In this document: one piece after another, positions 26,449 through 34,358 of the stretch
Position numbering within the stretch: the first letter of the stretch is position 1
How the letters are laid out: the number at the start of each line of letters is the position of its first letter
Assembly: GCF_002706425.1 (NCBI RefSeq)
Contig: NZ_CP017713.1
Coordinates: forward strand, 248,001-312,000
Origin: Loigolactobacillus coryniformis subsp. coryniformis KCTC 3167 = DSM 20001
GTDB taxonomy: Bacteria > Bacillota > Bacilli > Lactobacillales > Lactobacillaceae
Reading direction: 5' to 3'
Length of the DNA: 64,000 nucleotides
The notes under the pieces: model-generated
What the model was told of the DNA's origin: nothing
The model's database searches: none
What the model saw: the letters and a program-made list of their open reading frames with translations, nothing else
Program-made: the position numbers and the translations under genes

Positions 26449-27078
26449 ATGGCTAAACAGCGGCAAAAGCAGTTAAAGAATAAGTTGAAGAACTTACAAC
26501 GGGCAACGCAAGAGCGTCAGCAACGTTTGATTAAGCAGAAACCGCAAAAAGTTAGTGCACTGGCGCAGAACTTGGCACTATTATCCGACGATGAGCCTAA
26601 ATCAAGCGCGCTCGAAACGGCGCTTGATGTTGAAAAAGTACCAATCGTGCATCATCCGGATTTATTGGCAACGCTACGACGCCTGATTGCCGCACAAAAG
26701 TTGACGGCCTTGCCGAATAGCCGCTTGACCACTACTGAATTGGCGGATCTAGCTACTACATTACCGCTACCGTTACCGCGTGGTTATCAACAAATGCTAC
26801 GTGAGTTAGGTGCGCTGCAGGGATTTGGTTACTTTTTTGCCGGGCGGAACAATGAAAATGTGGCCGCGGACTTAGTTTATTTGAATCAAGCGGCCCGCGC
26901 TGATTTTCTTACTGAACAGCAAGCCGAAACATTATTGATTTTTGCTGCTAGTGAGCAGCGCTATCTAGCCTTTTCTTACGCGCAACCTGGTCCACCACGA
27001 ATCGTGCGTGGTGACCAGCAGCATGAAGCCGAAGTTGCAGTAGATTTTGCGGCTTTTGTAGCGCAGTTGGCACAATAG
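26449..27078 (+). CDS. Protein with basic coiled N terminus and possible SUKH-like domain
   Basis: A 209-residue protein. Residues 1-40 are very basic (KQRQKQLKNKLKNLQRATQ) and may bind nucleic acid. Residues 85-205 (LPLPRGYQQMLRELGALQGFGYFFAG, then LLIFAASEQRYLAFSY and a late VAVDFAAFVAQL) follow the pattern of Smi1/Knr4 (SUKH) domains, which occur in immunity proteins and wall regulators. This similarity is suggestive only. The start at 26449 has AAGAGGAGG upstream, replacing a GTG seven codons earlier. Confidence 0.5.
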   Translation: MAKQRQKQLKNKLKNLQRATQERQQRLIKQKPQKVSALAQNLALLSDDEPKSSALETALDVEKVPIVHHPDLLATLRRLIAAQKLTALPNSRLTTTELADLATTLPLPLPRGYQQMLRELGALQGFGYFFAGRNNENVAADLVYLNQAARADFLTEQQAETLLIFAASEQRYLAFSYAQPGPPRIVRGDQQHEAEVAVDFAAFVAQLAQ

Positions 27079-27107
27079 CACAAAGTAGAAAGTGAGGTTC
27101 ACCGGCG

Positions 27108-28010
27108 ATGAAAAAGTTACGGCAGCGTTTAACCTACTGGCAACAAAAAACCGCACCGCTGGTGACCGCTTACCAAGAAGCTAATATTAGCAAAAACTCG
27201 GTGGTAGTGGCTTATTATGCGTTACTATCGATTTTTCCGTTGCTCATTTTTCTCGGTAACTTACTACCATTTCTAAATATTCCGGTTAATGAAGTTTTGA
27301 GTTACATTGAAGCGCTCGTACCAGCTTCAATCTATCGAACCTTAGCAACGCAGATCAAGGGCTTTCTGACTGAAGGTAGCGGCGGTTTATTGTCTTTAGG
27401 GGCGGTGATCACATTATGGTCAGCTAGTCGGGGGATTGTCAGTCTACGCGACAGCATTAACCAATCTTATGGTATTAAAACACCACAAAATGCATTGTTG
27501 GCACGATTATTATCATTAATACTCACTTTATTTTTTGTGCTGGTCATGATTTTACTAGTGTTGGTTTTCGGTTTTGGTCAAGATGTTTTGGACTACATTG
27601 TGCCGCGCTTGGGCTTGTCTGACGTGATTGTCCAGGTCTTTGCCCAATTAAAATTACCGGTTACTGGGCTCATGCTGCTAGCCTTGTTACTATTGCTGTT
27701 CTATTTCTTACCTAATGCACGGTTACATTTGCGTTGCGTTTTGCCAGGCACATTACTAACGGCTGCTGGTTGGCTGATTCTAGCACAGTTTTTCGCACTG
27801 TATGTGCGTTACTTTGCTCGCTCAGTCAGCAGTTACGGTGCGATCGGAACATTTATTGTTTTGATGTTCTGGCTAGTCTTTATCGCGCAGATTTTACTGT
27901 TGAGTGCTTTTCTGAATCGTTTGACCGAGGAACATTTTTATGGCAAAATTCAGCCGATCCCAGGCAAGTTGCGCGATTGGTGGGAACGCTGGCGTAGCAA
28001 AAAAGCGTGA
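27108..28010 (+). CDS. YihY/BrkB-family inner membrane protein
   Basis: A 300-residue polytopic protein once annotated as RNase BN. Family features are NISKNSVVVAYYALLSIFPLLIFLGN at the N terminus, LWSASRGIVSLRDSINQSYG (about 104-123) and SYGAIGTFIVLMFWLVFIAQILLLSAFLN (about 240-270). Six helices are predicted. Function is unproven; it is probably a transporter or envelope protein. The start has AGTGAGGTTCACC upstream. Its stop lies within the arm of the terminator shared with ribokinase. Confidence 0.88.
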   Translation: MKKLRQRLTYWQQKTAPLVTAYQEANISKNSVVVAYYALLSIFPLLIFLGNLLPFLNIPVNEVLSYIEALVPASIYRTLATQIKGFLTEGSGGLLSLGAVITLWSASRGIVSLRDSINQSYGIKTPQNALLARLLSLILTLFFVLVMILLVLVFGFGQDVLDYIVPRLGLSDVIVQVFAQLKLPVTGLMLLALLLLLFYFLPNARLHLRCVLPGTLLTAAGWLILAQFFALYVRYFARSVSSYGAIGTFIVLMFWLVFIAQILLLSAFLNRLTEEHFYGKIQPIPGKLRDWWERWRSKKA

Positions 28011-28033
28011 TTCGCTGTGAATCACGCTTTTTT
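28005..28033. terminator. Bidirectional terminator overlapping two stop codons
   Basis: GCGTGATTC-GCTGT-GAATCACGC, flanked by an A6 run on one side and T6 on the other, lies between the convergent yihY-type and ribokinase genes. It contains the stop codons of both. Confidence 0.92.
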
Positions 28034-28951
28034 GATCTCACCGTCAGCCAAGATTTCGCTTAAATGGGGGATCGATGGCTGGGCGCCTAGTTTTTGGACG
28101 GTCAGCGAAGAGGCTTTGTTGGCAAACAAAACGGCAGCAGGTAGGTTGCTTAAATCACTATTGAGCCGTGAACTGAGGGCACCGATGAAAGTATCACCAG
28201 CCGCGGTCGTATCGACAGCATCAACCTTAAATGCTTTAACGAAGCCATGATTGGCTTTTGTTTGGTAGTAAGCGCCTTTAGCGCCAACGGTAATGATCAC
28301 TGCCTTGACGCCTTGCTTGATCAACGCGGTCGCCGCTGCGTTCATGCTGGCTTCGTCAGTCACTTTGATGCCCGTCAATGTTTCGCTTTCAGTTTCATTA
28401 GGAACGATCAGATCAGTTAACTTTAGTAATTCAGGGTCGAGATCAGTTTTAGCTGGTGCTGGGTTTAAAATGGTGGTCACACCAACTGATTTAGCGTAGC
28501 GAAAGGCAGCTAACGTTGTGGTCAATGGGGTTTCAAATTGTGTGATCAGAAAATCGGCGTTTTCGATGGTTTCGTGTGCGGTTTCGATATCACCAATTTT
28601 GATTTCTTGATTGGTACCACCATCAACGAGAATGCTATTTTGACCGTTGTCGTCGAGGAGAATGAAGGCTTCGCCGGTGTCGGCATAGTTGCTAGTGCTG
28701 ATCTGTGTGGTGTCAATTTTAGCGTTTTGCAATGCTTTAAGCATCATTTTACCGTTAGCATCGTCACCAACTTTACCGATAAATGCGGTATCAGCTTCAG
28801 CGCGGGCTGCAGCAATGGCCTGGTTAGCGCCTTTGCCACCACCAGCAACTTGCTTACCGCTCATGGCTAGCGTTTCGCCAGGTTTGGGTAAGCGGGGAAT
28901 TTGTAGAATCGTATCGACATTAATGCTGCCGAGGATCGTTACACGTGTCAT
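28022..28951 (-). CDS. rbsK: Ribokinase (PfkB family)
   Basis: A 309-residue sugar kinase that makes ribose 5-phosphate. The first PfkB signature is GGKGANQAIAAARAEA (about 38-53), and the second, with the catalytic Asp, is DTTAAGDTFIGALSSRL (about 247-263). VTILGSINVDTIL opens the fold. The start at 28951 follows GGAGGCTATTTT. The longer open frame (20 codons) lacks a ribosome site. No ribose transporter or regulator is adjacent, so the exact sugar (ribose or deoxyribose) is from family resemblance only. Confidence 0.87.
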   Translation of the reverse strand: MTRVTILGSINVDTILQIPRLPKPGETLAMSGKQVAGGGKGANQAIAAARAEADTAFIGKVGDDANGKMMLKALQNAKIDTTQISTSNYADTGEAFILLDDNGQNSILVDGGTNQEIKIGDIETAHETIENADFLITQFETPLTTTLAAFRYAKSVGVTTILNPAPAKTDLDPELLKLTDLIVPNETESETLTGIKVTDEASMNAAATALIKQGVKAVIITVGAKGAYYQTKANHGFVKAFKVDAVDTTAAGDTFIGALSSRLNSDLSNLPAAVLFANKASSLTVQKLGAQPSIPHLSEILADGEIKKA

Positions 28952-29059
28952 AAAATAGCCTCCAAAGATAAATTTACTTACATTATACCTAAGCGAATCA
29001 AGTTTAGGCAAAAAAATGGAGCCGCAACAAAGATTTTGCTGCAGACCCCGATAAAAGAA

Positions 29060-29248
29060 TTAGCGATATTGACGTAGTGCCCGTTGATACTCAGCGGTCG
29101 TTAGGCGGCCGGCTGCATATTCGCGTGCTAACATTGCACGACTCATTGGCCGTTGGGCACGTACTTTTACTGCCTGTAACTGCCGTGAATTAATACCGAT
29201 CAAACCAGCCATTAAGAGGATCATCAGAATACTTACTTGGATCATCAT
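29060..29248 (-). CDS. Small membrane protein with SHOCT-like tail
   Basis: A protein of about 62 residues starting MMIQVSILMILLMAGLIGIN: one membrane helix, then a basic linker and LAREYAAGRLTTAEYQRALRQYR, which fits the short SHOCT oligomerisation pattern. I start at the first of two adjacent ATGs (29248) because the GTG codons upstream lie in the ribosome-site region. Function unknown. It is a single gene. Confidence 0.55.
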   Translation of the reverse strand: MMIQVSILMILLMAGLIGINSRQLQAVKVRAQRPMSRAMLAREYAAGRLTTAEYQRALRQYR

Positions 29249-29389
29249 GGTCACCACCACTTTCTGTACGATTCAATTACTATAAGTCTATTGTACCCCT
29301 TAAGTGCACTTTTTGGCGACGATTTAGTTTAAGAAAGTTTGAAAGTTTGGTAGAGTAAGAAGTAATTCTAAATAAAACGAGGTAGAGGC

Positions 29390-29716
29390 ATGTTTGAACC
29401 AACAAAAAAGCGGCAAACCGCAGACGAAGTAAAAGAACGCGTACCAGAAGCAGTGATCAAGTTATTATGGCAGACACTAAGTGATTTTCGTAATCAAAAG
29501 AAAATCGTTTCGTCACCCTTGGCAATAGCCTTCAGCGATGATCATGATGATGAAAATATTTATATTTTAGTGATGCAGGAAAATGGGAATGTCGCCGAGG
29601 AAGTCACATTAGCTTATAATGGAGACACTGATTTTCTTGGTCAGGGAACGATTGTGATCATCACCGATAAAAAGAAAACGATTAGTATGACGATAAGCAA
29701 GCTAAATAAGGACTAA
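29390..29716 (+). CDS. Hypothetical protein, weakly DUF960-like
   Basis: A 108-residue acidic protein. The first 40 residues (EVKERVPEAVIKLLWQTLSDFRNQ) resemble the opening of DUF960 proteins, but the rest (YILVMQENGNVAEEVTLAYNGDTDFLGQGTIVIITDKK) does not give a clear match. No membrane segments. The start follows ACGAGGTAGAGGC. It precedes the T-box leader of tyrA without a strong terminator. Treat as unknown function. Confidence 0.5.
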   Translation: MFEPTKKRQTADEVKERVPEAVIKLLWQTLSDFRNQKKIVSSPLAIAFSDDHDDENIYILVMQENGNVAEEVTLAYNGDTDFLGQGTIVIITDKKKTISMTISKLNKD

Positions 29717-29759
29717 GCGCGATTTTAAGCGCGCTTGACTTAAGCTTTTTTGAAAAAAT

Positions 29760-29788
29760 TTGACGGTTTTCATTCTGTATGCTATTCT
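29760..29788 (+). promoter_or_regulatory. Promoter of the tyrA T-box transcript
   Basis: TTGACG (29760-29765), a 17-bp spacer and TATTCT (29783-29788) lie just upstream of the leader. Confidence 0.6.
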
Positions 29789-29804
29789 CATAATAATTTA
29801 ATAA

Positions 29805-30018
29805 TCGATTTTGTCGCTACAATGACAAAAGTAGTGCATTACTTCAGTGAACAGAGAATTGGCGGTCGGTGCAAGCCAAGCAGGGTAATGACATGAATTA
29901 TTTTGTGGTGCCAATGGGTTTAACCATTATCTAACAATAAGCGCAGAAATAATTCTGAAGCTGGGTGGTACCACGGTAAATCGTCCCTGTTGTCGAAAGA
30001 CAGCAGGGACTTTTTTTT
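29805..30018 (+). promoter_or_regulatory. T-box riboswitch controlling tyrA-aroK-MFS
   Basis: This leader has the AGAGA motif (near 29853), a Stem I closed by ATTGGC/GCCAAT with GGTGCAAGCC at its tip, and the T-box GGGTGGTACCACGG (29963-29976). The terminator GTCCCTG...CAGGGAC-T8 follows (29983-30018). Uncharged tRNA binding would favour the antiterminator. The specifier is not certain: TAT (Tyr) in GAATTATTTT on the 3' side of Stem I is the candidate, consistent with tyrA downstream. The TGGT bulge fits a tRNA with discriminator A, as in tRNA-Tyr. Confidence 0.85.
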
Positions 30019-30023
30019 ATAGA

Positions 30024-30075
30024 GTGCCTAAAAAAGACGCATAGCTACACGGAATAATCTGTCTTTTTAGCACGT
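30024..30075 (-). repeat. Dispersed intergenic repeat, short copy
   Basis: Read on the minus strand this 52-bp copy begins ACGTGCTAAAAAGACAGATT, continues TAGCTATGC and ends GTCTTTTTTAGGCAC. It keeps both inverted ends but lacks most of the middle of the 114-bp form. It sits between the T-box terminator and tyrA. Confidence 0.55.
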
Positions 30076-30122
30076 TTCCGCAGCATTTTCTAAAAAATAA
30101 AACCGATCGGGAGGTGTCAGTT

Positions 30123-31223
30123 ATGACAACAGTGATTATTGAAGGCTTAGGGTTAATTGGTGGTTCACTTGCGCTTGCGCTTAAACAGGAGGTGGCTGAC
30201 GCCTATTTGATCGGTTTGGATCAAAACTTGGACAGTTTGCGCTACGCGAAACAAAATGGTGTGATCGATGAGATCGGCACTAACTTAGCGGCGGTCGCGC
30301 CACGGGCTGATGTGATTATTTTAGCGACACCGGTGAAAAATATTGCGGCATCACTACAACAATTAACTCAGGTAACGTTAAAACCCAATGTGATCGTCAC
30401 TGATACCGGTAGTACTAAACAAACAGTGCTGGCTGCGGCGGCTGATTTAGTGGCGCAAGGGGTGACCGTAATTGGTGGTCATCCAATGGCGGGTTCACAT
30501 AAATCTGGTGTGCACGCTGCAAACGTTGATCTTTTCCGTAGTGCGTACTACTTTTTAGTACCGAGTCAAAATACTGCCCCGTTACAAATCGCGCGGTTGC
30601 AACGTTTATTAGCCGGTACAAACGCTAAATTTTTGCAGGTCGCGCCAGCTGAACATGACCATATTGTTGGCATGCTTAGTCATGTACCACATATGTTGGC
30701 GGCAACTTTAGTCAATGAGACCACTAGCCAGTTTCAAGATTCGCCAACGGCCTTACGGTTGGCTGCGGGGGGCTTTCGTGATATGACGCGGATCGCTTCT
30801 TCGGATCCGCAAATGTGGGCCGATATTCTGCTAACGAATACCGAGTCCATTCAGCAAATTTTACATCATTATATTGCTGATCTGACTGAATTAGAGCAGG
30901 CAATGATGCAGCGTGATCAAGCTGCATTGTTAGACTTTTTTGGTCAAGCAAAGGTAACCCGTGATGCGATCAATCCGAAAAAGGCGGGTGCGATCCCTGG
31001 ATTCTTCGATGTTTTTGTCGATATTCCTGATCGCACGGGCGCTATCGCTGAAGTGACAACGATTTTAGCGCAAGCAGAGATTCAAATTGTTAATATTCAG
31101 ATACTGGAAACGCGTGAAGAGCTGAATGGTATTTTGCAGCTGACGTTTGCCAGCGCAGCAGCGCAACAAAAAGCGCAGCAACTGTTAGCTGCACAGCAGA
31201 TCAATATTTTAAGGAGGGCGTAA
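30123..31223 (+). CDS. tyrA: Prephenate dehydrogenase with ACT domain
   Basis: A 366-residue enzyme that converts prephenate to 4-hydroxyphenylpyruvate with NAD, the tyrosine branch. The Rossmann motif is VIIEGLGLIGGSLALAL, GGHPMAGSHKSGV (about 120-132) is the substrate-binding block with the catalytic His region, and HDHIVGMLSHVPHMLA follows. A C-terminal ACT domain (about 294-366, VFVDIPDRTGAIAEVTTILAQ) gives feedback control by tyrosine. The start at 30123 has GGGAGGTGTCAGTT. It is the first gene of the T-box operon. Confidence 0.94.
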   Translation: MTTVIIEGLGLIGGSLALALKQEVADAYLIGLDQNLDSLRYAKQNGVIDEIGTNLAAVAPRADVIILATPVKNIAASLQQLTQVTLKPNVIVTDTGSTKQTVLAAAADLVAQGVTVIGGHPMAGSHKSGVHAANVDLFRSAYYFLVPSQNTAPLQIARLQRLLAGTNAKFLQVAPAEHDHIVGMLSHVPHMLAATLVNETTSQFQDSPTALRLAAGGFRDMTRIASSDPQMWADILLTNTESIQQILHHYIADLTELEQAMMQRDQAALLDFFGQAKVTRDAINPKKAGAIPGFFDVFVDIPDRTGAIAEVTTILAQAEIQIVNIQILETREELNGILQLTFASAAAQQKAQQLLAAQQINILRRA

Positions 31224-31225
31224 TT

Positions 31226-31750
31226 ATGTTAGATGTCATTTTAGTCGGCTTCATGGGCACCGGCAAAACAACAGTAGGTGAGGTGTTAGCGGCTAACTTT
31301 AGACGCCCACAAATTGATCTAGACGCTGAAATCGTGGCAGCAGCCGGTAAGTCGATCAAGCAGATTTTCGCTGATTCCGGTGAAGCGGCTTTTCGTCAAT
31401 TAGAAACCCAAGTTTTGCAGCAAGCTTTTGCTAAAAGTGGTATTTTATCGACTGGCGGTGGCGTAGTCGAATCGGCAGCTAACCGTAAATTATTGCAACA
31501 AACCAGTATTCCTGTTATTTATTTACAAACGGGTCCTGCAGCAATTTTTGACCGCTTAAAAGGCGACGATGGCCGTCCGCTAGTCCAACAATTAGGTCAA
31601 GCAGGGTTACGTGATCTGTGGCAGCGGCGCGCGCCACTGTATCAATCCGTGGCAACGCACACGGTTACCACGGATGCGCGGACGCCGTTACAGGTGAGCC
31701 AACAAATTCAACAATTATTAAGTCAGGAAGTGGTTATCCATGAAATCTAA
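31226..31750 (+). CDS. aroK: Shikimate kinase
   Basis: A 174-residue enzyme that phosphorylates shikimate at O3. The P-loop is GFMGTGKTTVG. The shikimate-binding D in IDLDAEIV, GEAAFRQLE and STGGGVV are the family blocks, and DGRPLV is the lid. The start is 2 bp after the tyrA stop, with AGGAGGGCG upstream. Its 3' end overlaps the MFS gene by 11 nt, so the three genes form one unit. Confidence 0.94.
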   Translation: MLDVILVGFMGTGKTTVGEVLAANFRRPQIDLDAEIVAAAGKSIKQIFADSGEAAFRQLETQVLQQAFAKSGILSTGGGVVESAANRKLLQQTSIPVIYLQTGPAAIFDRLKGDDGRPLVQQLGQAGLRDLWQRRAPLYQSVATHTVTTDARTPLQVSQQIQQLLSQEVVIHEI

Positions 31751-32942
31751 ACGCCTTATTTTAGGATTATATTTGAATTACTTTGTGCTGGGAATCAGTC
31801 AAATTATTTTAGCGCAAAATATGGACGCACTACGTTTGCATTGGCACACAACAACTGCGGGAGTTGCTTTTGTCATCTCTGCATTAGGCGTCGGCCGCTT
31901 ATTGGTTTACTTACTTTCCGGCTTTCTATCGGATCGTTTTGGTCGCCGACCATTCGTGATGATTGGTATGGGTGCCTTCGTGGTTTTCTATGCAGGCATT
32001 TTGCTTAGCCCCAATATTTATATTGCCTTTGCGTTCAGTATTTTGTCCGGCGTGGCTAATTCTTGTCTGGATACTGGCACTTACCCTACGCTGATCGATC
32101 TATTTCCACAGCGTGATGGCGCCGCAACGGTGATGCTGAAAGCCTTCATGTCACTAGGCGAACTTTTCATTCCGCTGATCATTGGGTTGCTGACAGTTGG
32201 TCATTTATGGTATGGCTGGTCGATGCTATTCGTCGTCGCGGTGATCTTATTAAATGTGATCTTACTCTGGAACGCAGATTTTCCTAGCCAAGCTGAAGTC
32301 CAACAACTTAGCGCTAGTGAACAGGCGGCACAGAAGACACCAGCAAAATGGTACTTGGATGGTATTTTATTTGTAATGTATGGCTACTTATCAATGGCAA
32401 CTTTCTATTTGATCGCACAGTGGTTGACCAAATACGGTGCGACCGTGGCAAATATGGGAAGTTTGGCTGCCCATGCGCTACTGAGTTACTACAGTATTGG
32501 CTCGATCGCCAGCGTTATTTTAACGGCAGTGATGGTCAATCGCTTAGTTAAACCGCTGACGATCCAAGTTAGCTACACCTTTATGGCGTTATTGGCGATC
32601 ATGGCGATGTGGCAATTTCCCACGCCAGTCGTCCTGAGTGTCGGTGGCTTTGCAGTTGGCTTCTTTGCCGCTGGTGGGGTCATGCAACTAGGATTGACCA
32701 CAATGGCGAAATTTTTCCCGATAGGCAAAGGTTTGGTCACCGGTATTTTCTATACTGCCGGCGCGCTGGCATCGTTTACGATTCCCTTGATCACCGGCGC
32801 GTTAGCACAAAATAATATGCACAGTATTATGTTGGTTGATGTGATCATTGCGGCGCTAGGTTTTGTCGTTTCAGTTGGCATCAGCGTGCGCTACCGGGTT
32901 TTATTTGGTAAAACAGCACCCGAATTGAATTTAGCAAAATAA
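31740..32942 (+). CDS. MFS transporter in the tyrA-aroK operon
   Basis: A 400-residue, 12-helix major facilitator protein. LLSGFLSDRFGRRPFVMIGMGAF is the conserved loop 2-3 signature. The operon places it under the same T-box as tyrA and aroK, so a substrate in aromatic metabolism (shikimate, quinate or an aromatic amino acid) is a reasonable inference. Sequence alone does not give it. It overlaps aroK by 11 nt and ends before a strong terminator. Confidence 0.88.
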   Translation: MKSKRLILGLYLNYFVLGISQIILAQNMDALRLHWHTTTAGVAFVISALGVGRLLVYLLSGFLSDRFGRRPFVMIGMGAFVVFYAGILLSPNIYIAFAFSILSGVANSCLDTGTYPTLIDLFPQRDGAATVMLKAFMSLGELFIPLIIGLLTVGHLWYGWSMLFVVAVILLNVILLWNADFPSQAEVQQLSASEQAAQKTPAKWYLDGILFVMYGYLSMATFYLIAQWLTKYGATVANMGSLAAHALLSYYSIGSIASVILTAVMVNRLVKPLTIQVSYTFMALLAIMAMWQFPTPVVLSVGGFAVGFFAAGGVMQLGLTTMAKFFPIGKGLVTGIFYTAGALASFTIPLITGALAQNNMHSIMLVDVIIAALGFVVSVGISVRYRVLFGKTAPELNLAK

Positions 32943-32954
32943 ATCAATGAAAAA

Positions 32955-32988
32955 GCATGGCTTCTATCTTCAGAGGCCATGCTTTTTT
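32955..32988 (+). terminator. Terminator of the tyrA operon
   Basis: GCATGGC and GCCATGC form an outer stem with a further TCT/AGA pair; T6 follows. Confidence 0.85.
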
Positions 32989-33069
32989 GGTCTGTATGTC
33001 GTAAAATCGACATAACCTGGCTGTAGTTCGTATACTGAATACAAGTACTAGCGAAGGTGAGGGATTGAA

Positions 33070-33885
33070 ATGAAAGTAGGTTCGTTGGCTTATACTGAAC
33101 AATTACAGCAAGAATTTATCAGCAATGCAACGCCACAGCACTGTCAAGCGTTACTAAAACAGTTATTTAGGCAGTTAGGTGCTTATTTTGATAGTCACGG
33201 TGATCTAAAACTTACGAATAAGTTTGCCAGCTCGTTGAATCCTCAGTCATCATTTTTTAGGGTTTTAGCACAAATTGTGCAGACTGCTTTTCCGGCTGGC
33301 TTAGCTGCAGGACCTAACGCGACACTAGCATTGCGGCGAATGGTCCATCAACTGCGCTATTATTTAGATCTGATCAACGTGCATTATTTGCGTCAACGTT
33401 ACCCAACGGCTAAAAATGATTGGGCGCGGCTAGTGGCTTTTGATATTGACTGTTACCATGCGCAGCAACCAATGAGCCGGCCAGAACCAGCGCGACTGCA
33501 CAACAAGCTAGATCGGCAATTAAATTTGCCCCTAACGCCTGGTTGGAATATTAAGCGTGTTTATGGCTTTCATGTAGAATTTATTTTGGATCAAGCGGGT
33601 AATTTCATGTATCTGGATTTAACTGATATCGGACAAGCTGATCCGGGGCAGATCATTAATTGTAGCTCATTTAATTATGCTGAGCGCAACGACAACATTC
33701 ACCGCAAGCTGGACGTTTATTATAATACGCCAACAACGCGTTCTAAAGATCCGTGGTTGCGAACATTTTGGCTGCAAAGTACTAGATCACCGGCAAAGCA
33801 GAACCGCTATAATCAACTGCGTGAGACTAAACGACAGCTGGCTTTTCAGTTAGAACGTTGGTACCGACGTGTGATCAATAGCTAA
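33070..33885 (+). CDS. Hypothetical protein, possibly DUF3114 family
   Basis: A 271-residue soluble protein rich in Arg, Gln and Tyr. FPAGLAAGPNATLALRRMVHQLRYYLDLINVHYLRQ (about 77-112) and the C-terminal RSKDPWLRTFWLQSTRS resemble DUF3114 proteins of lactic acid bacteria, but I hold this as tentative. No membrane segment or signal peptide. Single gene with GAAGGTGAGGG upstream and its own terminator. Function unknown. Confidence 0.55.
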   Translation: MKVGSLAYTEQLQQEFISNATPQHCQALLKQLFRQLGAYFDSHGDLKLTNKFASSLNPQSSFFRVLAQIVQTAFPAGLAAGPNATLALRRMVHQLRYYLDLINVHYLRQRYPTAKNDWARLVAFDIDCYHAQQPMSRPEPARLHNKLDRQLNLPLTPGWNIKRVYGFHVEFILDQAGNFMYLDLTDIGQADPGQIINCSSFNYAERNDNIHRKLDVYYNTPTTRSKDPWLRTFWLQSTRSPAKQNRYNQLRETKRQLAFQLERWYRRVINS

Positions 33886-33916
33886 GCCCCCGCGCAGAAT
33901 CAGCGGAGGCTTTTTT
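33886..33916 (+). terminator. Terminator after the 33.0 kb gene
   Basis: GCCCCCGC pairs with GCGGAGGC (one mismatch), followed by T6, at a convergent junction. Confidence 0.75.
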
Positions 33917-34068
33917 CAACGTAAGATACGCAAGCGGATGAAGAAAAAGATGAAAATAATCCCAAAAGGAATCACTAACCACGGATTGAGCTGCGCTAAG
34001 AACCAAAGAACTAAGCCGATAGCGATAAGAATAAGGATGATCAGACCGTATCGTTTCAAATTAAACAT
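33916..34068 (-). CDS. Tiny two-helix membrane protein (first of a pair)
   Basis: A 50-residue protein, MFNLKRYGLIILILIAIGLV, with two predicted membrane helices split by AQLNP and ending in RLRILR. The start at 34068 has GGAGG 8 bp upstream. It lies 34 bp after a second tiny gene of the same plan (34103-34252), so the two form an operon. I do not recognise a family; small pairs of this type are sometimes envelope-stress or toxin-like proteins. Confidence 0.55.
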   Translation of the reverse strand: MFNLKRYGLIILILIAIGLVLWFLAQLNPWLVIPFGIIFIFFFIRLRILR

Positions 34069-34102
34069 AGGTTTGGCCTCCATTTCCAAAATGAGGATCA
34101 AA

Positions 34103-34252
34103 TTAGCTCTGCCGGCGTGTTTTGATAAAGAGAATCGCAAGTGTCGGAATCAATGCGAATAACCACCAGCGGCTGATACGTGCGCTGAACCAGAGTTCGA
34201 TGCCAACGACAATGACGAACGCTAGGATGAGCAAATAGTATTTCCAGGCCAT
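34103..34252 (-). CDS. Tiny two-helix membrane protein (second of a pair)
   Basis: A 49-residue protein, MAWKYYLLILAFVIVVGIEL, with a second helix (WWLFALIPTLAILFI) and the basic end KTRRQS. The ATG at 34252 follows GCGGGAGGGAGCCAATC, a strong ribosome site. Its plan (helix, short polar turn, helix, basic tail) matches the neighbour at 33916-34068, suggesting an old duplication. Function unknown. Confidence 0.55.
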   Translation of the reverse strand: MAWKYYLLILAFVIVVGIELWFSARISRWWLFALIPTLAILFIKTRRQS

Positions 34253-34321
34253 GATTGGCTCCCTCCCGCTATAGAATCTCGCTGACTTAAGTATAATCGA
34301 TGCTTAGCGCCAGCAAAATAA

Positions 34322-34351
34322 AAAAGCAGCTGCTCCCGAAGGAACAGCTGC
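34322..34351 (-). terminator. Terminator of hflX
   Basis: GCAGCTGTTCC pairs with GGAGCAGCTGC around TTCG, with T6 on the minus strand. Confidence 0.85.
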
Positions 34352-34358
34352 AAATCAG

